The notes beneath the pieces were generated by a model, which saw only the letters and a list, made by a program, of their open reading frames with translations, did not search any database and was not told where the DNA came from. 64,000 nucleotides of DNA, taken from the NCBI RefSeq assembly GCF_900699785.1, contig NZ_LR535679.1, positions 1,984,001 to 2,048,000 of the forward strand. The letters run 5' to 3'. Below, piece after piece: positions 58,594-64,000 of the stretch. The first letter of the stretch is position 1, and the number at the start of each line of letters is the position of its first letter. Both the position numbers and the translations under genes were made by a program. The DNA comes from Campylobacter showae. Lineage in GTDB: Bacteria > Campylobacterota > Campylobacteria > Campylobacterales > Campylobacteraceae.

Positions 58594-58845
58594 ATGAAAA
58601 AAGAAGAAATTTTTGAGATCTTAAAGTCCGCGCTAGTGCAGCTTTTTGAGATAGATGAGGCTAAAATCACGCCGCAAACGCGCATTTACGAGGATTTGCA
58701 GATAGATAGCATCGACGCGATCGATCTAATAGACCACATCAAGCGCAAAACTGGCCACCGATTGATGCCTGAAGATTTTAAAAACGTAAAAACGCTCGAA
58801 GACATCGTAAACGCGGTGGCTAAAAAATTTGACGAGCAAGCTTAA
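58594..58845 (+). CDS. apeF: acyl carrier protein, second of a pair
   Basis: This 83-residue acidic ACP has the site D38-S39 in DLQIDSIDAIDLIDHI. It starts 2 bases after the first ACP gene's stop. The two ACPs differ strongly in sequence, so they likely meet different partners. Which carries the aryl starter is inferred from other species and not visible here. Confidence 0.85.
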   Translation: MKKEEIFEILKSALVQLFEIDEAKITPQTRIYEDLQIDSIDAIDLIDHIKRKTGHRLMPEDFKNVKTLEDIVNAVAKKFDEQA

Positions 58846-59365
58846 AATCGCCCTAAGCGTAGTTAGCATCCTTTATCCGTTCGCGCTATTTTTCGCGGGC
58901 GATTTTGCCTTTTGGGTCGTTTGGGCGCTTGCCGTGCTATGGATAGCGCGCGGGGCGTTTTCAAGCGGTTTTGAGAGGAGGCTTAGTATCGCAGCGGCCG
59001 TTTTTTTCATAGTATGTATGATTTTTAGAGGCGGATTTTTAGCGTATCTTTATCCCGTTTTGGTGAGTTTGGCGTTTTTTGCCTTTTTTGCTTTTAGTCT
59101 AAAAAACGAGGCCGTCATCACCAAAATCGCAAGGCTAAAAGAGCCTGATTTGGATGAAAAAGGCGTGATATATACGCGAAATTTGACCAAAATTTGGTGC
59201 GCGTTTTTTGTTTTTAACGCCGCCATGTCGCTTGCGCTAGCCTTGATGGAGGATAAGCTTTACTGGAGCGTTTATAGCGGCGCGGTATCTTACGCGCTGA
59301 TGGGAGCGCTATTTTTCGGGGAAATTTTATTTAGAAAGAGATTTGTAAAAAATAATGAGCTTTGA
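58829..59365 (+). CDS. apeG: membrane protein of the polyene cluster, ApeG-like (COG4648)
   Basis: This 178-residue protein has about five membrane helices (LSVVSILYPFALFF, FWVVWALAVLWIARGAF, and IAAAVFFIVCMIF, then two near the C-terminus). Its loop ITKIARLKEPDLDEKGVIYTRNLTKIWCAFFVFN matches the COG4648 type seen in aryl polyene clusters. The start is TTG at 58829, overlapping the ACP gene by 17 bases. It overlaps the next gene by 11 bases. No catalytic residues are evident. Confidence 0.75.
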   Translation: MTSKLKIALSVVSILYPFALFFAGDFAFWVVWALAVLWIARGAFSSGFERRLSIAAAVFFIVCMIFRGGFLAYLYPVLVSLAFFAFFAFSLKNEAVITKIARLKEPDLDEKGVIYTRNLTKIWCAFFVFNAAMSLALALMEDKLYWSVYSGAVSYALMGALFFGEILFRKRFVKNNEL

Positions 59366-61043
59366 AGAAAATTTAAAAAATTTTAGATTTACTGACGACT
59401 CGCGCGACGTCTTTGACGCGTGCCTCGGGTTTGCCGCGTTTTTAGAAAAAAACGGCATAAAAGAGCTGCAAATTTATCTTGATGACGCGTTTAAATTTTA
59501 CGCCGCGTTTTTTGGCTCGCTATTAGCGGGCGCGACTCCTTACGTGCTAGCAAAGCCGATCTATGAGCCAAATTTGACCGCCGTAAACGATGAAAATTTT
59601 TCAAATTTTCTTTCAAGCAAGCTTGCTGAGGGGCTTAAATTTGATCTGCAGGCTAAATTTTACCTGCAAACTTCAGGCTCGAGCGGCAAAAGCAAGATGA
59701 TAGAAAAGTCGCTAGCGCAGATGATGAAAGAGAGCGAGTATTTAGCCGCTGATCTAAATTTTAGTAGCCAAAATACCTTTTTTTCGAGCGTTTCGCACAG
59801 GCATATGTTCGGACTTACGTTTAAGGTCTTTTTGCCGCTGGTGCTGGGCGCTCGCGTCATCGCGGACGAGCTAAACTACCCCGAGGCGATTTTGGGCTTA
59901 GATCTCGCAAATCACGTATTTATCGCTAGTCCGGTGTTGCTTAGGACTCTAACCCAAAGCCCCGCCGCAAGCGCGCTAAAGGCCCTAAGCGGGATCGTAA
60001 GCGCGGGTTCGCCGCTAAAAAAAGAGCTAAGAGACGAGCTAGGCCGAATCTGCGATGCGCGGATCATCGAAATCTACGGCAGCACGGAAACGGGCATAGT
60101 GGCTAGGGACGAGGGGTGCGGACTTAGGCTGTTTAGCGCGGTGAACGCCGGGCTAGACGGTAGGGGCGCGCTAAACGTGAGTTCGCCTTGGTGCGACTTT
60201 TTTCAGACTAACGACGCGGCTAGCATCGACGAGGGCCGCCTCGCGCTACAAGGCAGGATAGATCGCATCGTCAAGCTAAACGATAAGCGCGTGAGTCTAG
60301 AGAGTATCGAAGCAAAGCTGCTAGAAAGCGGCCTGCTCGCGGACTGCTACTGTGCGCCGCATCCGAAATTTAAACGCATCGCTGCGCTTTTACAGCTTAA
60401 CGGCGAGGGGCTAAAAAAATTTAGAAAAATCGGCAAAAAAGGCGTTGCAGACGAGTTAAAAGAGCTTTTGAGGCTTGAGTTTAAAAACAGCGTCCGCTAC
60501 TTTAAAATCGTGGAAAAAATGCCGCGAAATCAGCAGGGTAAATTTGAAAAAAGCGAATTTGAAAACGCGCTATTTGCTAGTCCCAAACCAGTCTGGAGCG
60601 GCGGGCACGTAAATGAGGCGGGCGAAATTTGCGGCAGTCAAATTTATAAAAGCGGCCAAAATTTAGCTAGCGGCCCAAACTGCGGCGCGGATAATGCAAG
60701 CGATGTCTGCGCTAAATTTGAGGGGGGCGGCGAGCGGCTGGAAAACTCGGTGCAAAAATACGAATTTAGCGCTATCATGCACGCAGGGCTTGAGATTTTC
60801 GAGAGCCATTTTCCAAATTTACCGCTACTGCCTGGATTTATGCAGCTTGATTACGTCTTTGAGCTAGCTAGCAGGGTGGGTATCGACGTTAGCGGCGCAA
60901 GAGCTGTAGAAAATCTAAAATTTATGAAGTTTGTAAGACCTGGCGATTTGCTCCTAGTTTGTTTTGAAAAGCGCGGCGGCAAGCTTTACTTCGAGCTATT
61001 TTGTAACGGCGAAAAGTGCTCGGTCGGCAGGGCGGCGCTTTGA
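59355..61043 (+). CDS. aryl-acid AMP ligase fused to a dehydratase (ApeH-ApeI)
   Basis: This 562-residue protein joins two enzymes. Residues 1-405 are an adenylating ligase: TSGSSGKSK (106-114), YGSTETG (241-247), DRIVKLNDKRVSLE, and QGKFEK with K396. It would activate the aryl starter acid and load an ACP. A low-complexity, Gly/Asn/Cys-containing linker spans about 410-465. Residues 466-562 are a hotdog dehydratase with H485-FPNLPLLPGFMQ. In E. coli, as I remember, these are separate genes, apeH and apeI. It overlaps the flanking genes. Confidence 0.82.
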   Translation: MSFEENLKNFRFTDDSRDVFDACLGFAAFLEKNGIKELQIYLDDAFKFYAAFFGSLLAGATPYVLAKPIYEPNLTAVNDENFSNFLSSKLAEGLKFDLQAKFYLQTSGSSGKSKMIEKSLAQMMKESEYLAADLNFSSQNTFFSSVSHRHMFGLTFKVFLPLVLGARVIADELNYPEAILGLDLANHVFIASPVLLRTLTQSPAASALKALSGIVSAGSPLKKELRDELGRICDARIIEIYGSTETGIVARDEGCGLRLFSAVNAGLDGRGALNVSSPWCDFFQTNDAASIDEGRLALQGRIDRIVKLNDKRVSLESIEAKLLESGLLADCYCAPHPKFKRIAALLQLNGEGLKKFRKIGKKGVADELKELLRLEFKNSVRYFKIVEKMPRNQQGKFEKSEFENALFASPKPVWSGGHVNEAGEICGSQIYKSGQNLASGPNCGADNASDVCAKFEGGGERLENSVQKYEFSAIMHAGLEIFESHFPNLPLLPGFMQLDYVFELASRVGIDVSGARAVENLKFMKFVRPGDLLLVCFEKRGGKLYFELFCNGEKCSVGRAAL

Positions 61044-62737
61044 ATAAATTTGCGTTTTTAGTACCCTTTTACAATCACCCGCAAAATATCAAAGCCCTGA
61101 TCGTCGCACTAAAAACATACGAGCTGCCCGTTATCGTCGTGGACGACGGCTCTGATGAGGCGAGCAAGCTAATCTTAGCGGAGCTTGAGCGCACTGAGGG
61201 CATCTTGCTGCTCACGCGCGCGCAAAACGGCGGCAAGGGCATCGCGATGAAGGACGGGTTTAAATTTGCACTGGAGCGCGGTTTTAGCCACGTTTTGCAA
61301 ATCGACGCCGATTTTCAGCATGACGCGGCGCTCATCGGCGAGTTTTTGAGGCAGAGCCGGGCACACCCGCAAAGTATCGTCTGCGCAAATCCTATCTACG
61401 GCGATGACGCGCCAAAATCACGCGTCCACGGCAGGAAGATCACAAATTTTTGGGTCGCGATAAATACGCTAAGCCTTGGCGTCAAAGACGCTATGTGCGG
61501 GTTTCGCGTCTATCCTTTAGAGCAGCTTAAAAAAGCGGTGGCAAAAAGCAAAACAAATAGGATGGAATTTGACATCGAGATCCTAGTAAATGCCGTTAGG
61601 CAAGGCATTAGCGTGCGCTGGATCGATACGAACGTGCGCTACGAAAATGGCGGCGTTTCGCACTTTAAGATGCTACGCGATAACGCGCTAATCAGCCTCA
61701 TGCATGCAAAATGCTTTTTTTCATTGCCTAAATTTGCGCTGGGTAAAATTTGGCGAGCGTGCGGGCTAAATTTTGGCGAAAAAAACGCGGCAAACGCTCA
61801 AATTTCCGTAGAGGCTCAAGAAAGCGCCGAGCAAAATCTCTGGTGGAAAAGACAGGAAAGAGGAGGGGCGTTTTTTTTAAGACTTAGCCTATTTTTGTCT
61901 CAAATTTTGCCTGAGTTCGCGCTAAAGCTTATCGTTAAAATCGTGGTTTGGTTTTATTATATATTTTCAAAAAACGAGCGCGAAAATATCGCCGAGTTTA
62001 GACGAAATTTAAGCGAATTCGCAGGCGCGCAGACGCTAAAAAAAACGAGCGTTTTTAGCCATTTTGAGGCGTTTGGCGGCGCTATCTGCGATAAATTTAG
62101 AGTCTGGAAAGGCAAGATCAAAGATGACGAGCTAGAGATCATAGACCTAGAGCGCATAAAAAGCGAACTAATCGGCGCGCAAAAGGGGCAAATTTTGCTC
62201 ACGGCGCACCTTGGAAACGTCGAAATTTGTAAGGCTTTGGCTGCGCGGGTCGAGGGCTTTAGGATGGTGATTTTGACTTATGACGAGAACTCGCGTAAAT
62301 TTAACGAAGTGCTGCGTGAAATCAGTAAAAACGGCGGCAGCGTGCGCATGATGGCGGTAAATAAGCTAGACGTAGCCGCGATGCTAGAGCTAAAAAATAT
62401 CGTCGAAAGCGGCGAGCATATCGGCATAATGGGCGATAGGACGCCTCTTGGCGGAGATAAGGCCGCGCGCGTGAAATTTCTAGGCAAGGAGACGAGTTTT
62501 AACTACGGTCCGTACTTGATCGCGGGGATTTTAGGCGTAAAGATAAGCTCGCTGTGGTGCCAAAAGATCGGCGGTAAATTTAGGATCGAGCTCGTACCGC
62601 TAGCAAGCGCCGTAAAGCTAGGGCGAGATAAGGCCGCCTCAGCGCGCGAATATCTGCAAATTTACGTCCGCGAGCTGGAAAATCGCTGCAAGCAAACGCC
62701 TGTGCAGTGGTTTAATTTTTTTGATTTTTGGAGATGA
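61040..62737 (+). CDS. apeJ: glycosyltransferase-acyltransferase, ApeJ-like
   Basis: This 565-residue protein has a GT2 domain (residues 1-240): FLVPFYNHPQNIKALI, VVDDGSDEA, and QIDADFQHD, then MCGFRVYP. A second, lipid A acyltransferase (LpxL)-like domain begins near 270: TAHLGNVEICKAL with the HX4(D/E) motif, and GDRTPLGGDKAARVKFLG. The pair suits transfer of a sugar and an acyl chain to make a glycolipid anchor. The TTG at 61040 overlaps the ligase stop by 4 bases; an in-frame GTG at 61016 is possible. It runs close to the thioesterase gene. Confidence 0.82.
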   Translation: MNKFAFLVPFYNHPQNIKALIVALKTYELPVIVVDDGSDEASKLILAELERTEGILLLTRAQNGGKGIAMKDGFKFALERGFSHVLQIDADFQHDAALIGEFLRQSRAHPQSIVCANPIYGDDAPKSRVHGRKITNFWVAINTLSLGVKDAMCGFRVYPLEQLKKAVAKSKTNRMEFDIEILVNAVRQGISVRWIDTNVRYENGGVSHFKMLRDNALISLMHAKCFFSLPKFALGKIWRACGLNFGEKNAANAQISVEAQESAEQNLWWKRQERGGAFFLRLSLFLSQILPEFALKLIVKIVVWFYYIFSKNERENIAEFRRNLSEFAGAQTLKKTSVFSHFEAFGGAICDKFRVWKGKIKDDELEIIDLERIKSELIGAQKGQILLTAHLGNVEICKALAARVEGFRMVILTYDENSRKFNEVLREISKNGGSVRMMAVNKLDVAAMLELKNIVESGEHIGIMGDRTPLGGDKAARVKFLGKETSFNYGPYLIAGILGVKISSLWCQKIGGKFRIELVPLASAVKLGRDKAASAREYLQIYVRELENRCKQTPVQWFNFFDFWR

Positions 62738-62738
62738 G

Positions 62739-63170
62739 ATGATATCAAAATCAGTCGCGCTAAAGGCGCAGTTTTACGACGTAGACAGCATGAACGTCGT
62801 GTGGCACGGCAACTACGTGAAGTATTTCGAGACGGCTAGATGCGCGCTGCTAGAGGAGATAGGCTACGACTACGAAGCGATGAGGGCGGACGGCTACGCC
62901 TATCCGATCGTAAAAATCGAAGCAAAATATATTAAGCCCGTGTTTTTCGGCGATGAGATCGAGGTAGAGGCGACACTAAAGGAGTGCGAGTGTTTTTTAA
63001 GGATCGGCTACATCGTAAAAAGCGCCAAAACAGGCGAGACGCTGTGCACGGGCGCGAGCTCGCAGGCGGCCGTGGATATGCGCGCGATGCAGACGTGCTT
63101 TGAGATCCCGCAAGAGTTACAAAATGCAATAAAAAGGTATGTAAATGAAAAAAATAGCGATAATTTTTAG
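62739..63170 (+). CDS. apeK: 4HBT-family acyl-CoA/ACP thioesterase, ApeK-like
   Basis: This 143-residue hotdog thioesterase has YDVDSMNVVWHGNYVKYFETAR, the family's active-site motif (YbgC/4HBT type) with the catalytic D in its normal place. It would release or edit acyl chains. The ATG at 62739 lies one base after the previous stop with GGAGATGAG just before; a TTG at 62721 is less likely. The next gene overlaps it by 26 bases. Confidence 0.84.
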   Translation: MISKSVALKAQFYDVDSMNVVWHGNYVKYFETARCALLEEIGYDYEAMRADGYAYPIVKIEAKYIKPVFFGDEIEVEATLKECECFLRIGYIVKSAKTGETLCTGASSQAAVDMRAMQTCFEIPQELQNAIKRYVNEKNSDNF

Positions 63171-63666
63171 TTTGGCTGCGAGCCTGATGGGGCTTGATTT
63201 TAACGAGATAAAATCTCAAATCAAAACGCAAAATATCAGCGGCGATTTCGCGCAGACGAAGTTTTTGAGCGGTTTTAACGTGGAGTTTAAAAGCTACGGC
63301 AAATTTGAACTCAGCCAAAGCGAGCTGCTCTACGATACGTTAAGCCCGATCGCGGTGAGTATCGTCATAAACGAGCGCGGTATCTTTCAAAAAAGCGGCA
63401 ACCAGCTCATAAAAATCGATCAAAATTTTGATAAAAAGCTCTTTTTATCTATCATAAAGCTCGATAAAACCGAGCTTGAGAAGGAATTTATCTTTAAAAT
63501 CTCAGGTGACAAAAACAACTGGAAAATCGAGCTGACGCCCAAAAACGTGCTGCTAAAACAAATCTTTACGCGTATTTTGGTCGGAGGCGATAAATACGTC
63601 AAAAAGATCGTGCTAAACGAGGTTAGCGGCGATAAAACGGTAAATGATTTTTACAACGTAAAATGA
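63145..63666 (+). CDS. apeL: LolA-like periplasmic lipid carrier, ApeL-like
   Basis: This 173-residue protein has a signal peptide (MKKIAIIFSLAASLMG) and a LolA-like fold: NISGDFAQTKFLSGFNVEFKSYGKFE, LYDTLSPIAVSIVINERGIF, and LVGGDKYVKKIVLNEVSGD. It resembles the lolA product but is a separate branch. In aryl polyene clusters it is thought to carry the polyene lipid across the periplasm to the outer membrane. It overlaps the thioesterase by 26 bases and the exporter by 4. Confidence 0.82.
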   Translation: MKKIAIIFSLAASLMGLDFNEIKSQIKTQNISGDFAQTKFLSGFNVEFKSYGKFELSQSELLYDTLSPIAVSIVINERGIFQKSGNQLIKIDQNFDKKLFLSIIKLDKTELEKEFIFKISGDKNNWKIELTPKNVLLKQIFTRILVGGDKYVKKIVLNEVSGDKTVNDFYNVK

Positions 63667-64000
63667 AAAAATCCGCGCGTTTTTTTATCTTTTTAGCGGC
63701 GTTTTTAGCCGCGCTCGCCGTTTGTTTTACAAACGCGAAAAAGATAAACGCGGATATTTTTTCTCTCGTAAATTTTGAAAACTCTACCGAGCAAACCGCG
63801 CTAAAATCGATGCTTGATAGCGCTTCTAGCGAGTTTTTGCTGGCTTCAAATTCGCCTGAGCTTTTAGAAAAAAGTGAAAATTTAGCCGTGCAAAGCGGAG
63901 TTTTTGAGGAGTACCGCGCAAAGCAGGACGTAAATTTAACATCCTATCTAACTCAGCTAAACGCCCTAAAAATCGCGCTTTTAAACGAGCAAACCTACGA
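63663..64000 (+). CDS. apeM: RND/MMPL-type exporter, ApeM-like, partial
   Basis: The frame starts at ATG 63663 (MKKSARFFIFLAAFLAALAVC), one membrane helix, then a periplasmic part (KKINADIFSLVNFENSTEQTAL) and is cut by the right edge after about 112 codons. The N-terminus and the position directly after the LolA-like gene fit ApeM, an MMPL-family lipid exporter. The large membrane part is outside the window, so the family call is positional. Confidence 0.6.
   Translation, partial: MKKSARFFIFLAAFLAALAVCFTNAKKINADIFSLVNFENSTEQTALKSMLDSASSEFLLASNSPELLEKSENLAVQSGVFEEYRAKQDVNLTSYLTQLNALKIALLNEQTY

Overview
The window is chromosomal DNA of a Campylobacter of intermediate G+C content. The evidence is the rRNA sequence, the AT-rich intergenic DNA with TATAAT-type -10 boxes and no clear -35 boxes, and four gene blocks in the order I remember from C. 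jejuni (rpmH-rnpA-yidD-yidC-jag-mnmE-purL-djlA-purH; lolE-type permease/secA/lolA/helicase; rsmH/ppiD/ftsA/ftsZ; ftsY/thioredoxin/MTHFS/rny/DedA). The G+C content looks closer to the C. rectus/C. showae/C. curvus side of the genus than to C. jejuni. The species was not determined.

Layout. 1-1458 (minus): GNAT acetyltransferase, family 4-type uracil-DNA glycosylase and a periplasmic protein cut by the left edge. 1595-6410 (plus): an overlapping chain for ribosomal protein L34, RNase P protein, membrane insertion (YidD, YidC), RNA binding (KhpB/Jag) and tRNA modification (MnmE). 6439-9359: three tandem paralogous lipoproteins and a Cys-rich secreted protein. 9672-15838: purL and purH around a Clp/SDH-type protease-like gene and a TerB-DnaJ protein. 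16057-18317: small secreted protein, then a small protein, a polytopic membrane protein and an MIP18-like Fe-S assembly factor. 18716-28970: lolE-type permease, secA, lolA, a FliL-like protein, a PIF1-like helicase, a two-enzyme cell-wall lipoprotein and a DUF523 pair. 29123-36674: D-amino-acid transaminase and the rsmH/ftsL-like and ppiD-ftsA-ftsZ division genes. 37256-37952: a broken SUFU-domain gene. 38061-44189: ftsY, thioredoxin lipoprotein, MTHFS, rny, SYLF, DedA and DUF945 genes. 44457-50115: a complete rRNA operon (16S, tRNA-Ile, tRNA-Ala, 23S, 5S) with its processing stems. 50911-51492: a ComEA-like protein with a long charged tail.

52080-64000 (plus, continuing off the right edge) is the most distinctive part. 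It is a tightly overlapping type II polyketide operon with the content and order of an aryl polyene (APE, xanthomonadin-like pigment) cluster: lipoprotein, ketosynthase, dehydratase, ketoreductase, ketosynthase, two small periplasmic paralogs, chain-length-factor-like ketosynthase, acyltransferase, two acyl carrier proteins, a membrane protein, an AMP ligase fused to a second dehydratase, a glycosyltransferase-acyltransferase, thioesterase, LolA-like carrier and the start of what is probably an MMPL exporter. Together these would load an aryl starter acid, build a conjugated polyene on an ACP, attach it to a lipid and move it to the outer membrane.

Non-coding structure is also notable: a dispersed element with a conserved palindromic core whose arms differ between copies yet stay complementary (13891, 14193, 23359), a large folded region at 23600-23725, overlapping competing hairpins after the comEA-like gene, and a hairpin row in the rRNA spacer. 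Boundaries of rRNAs, promoters and some start codons are judged by eye.
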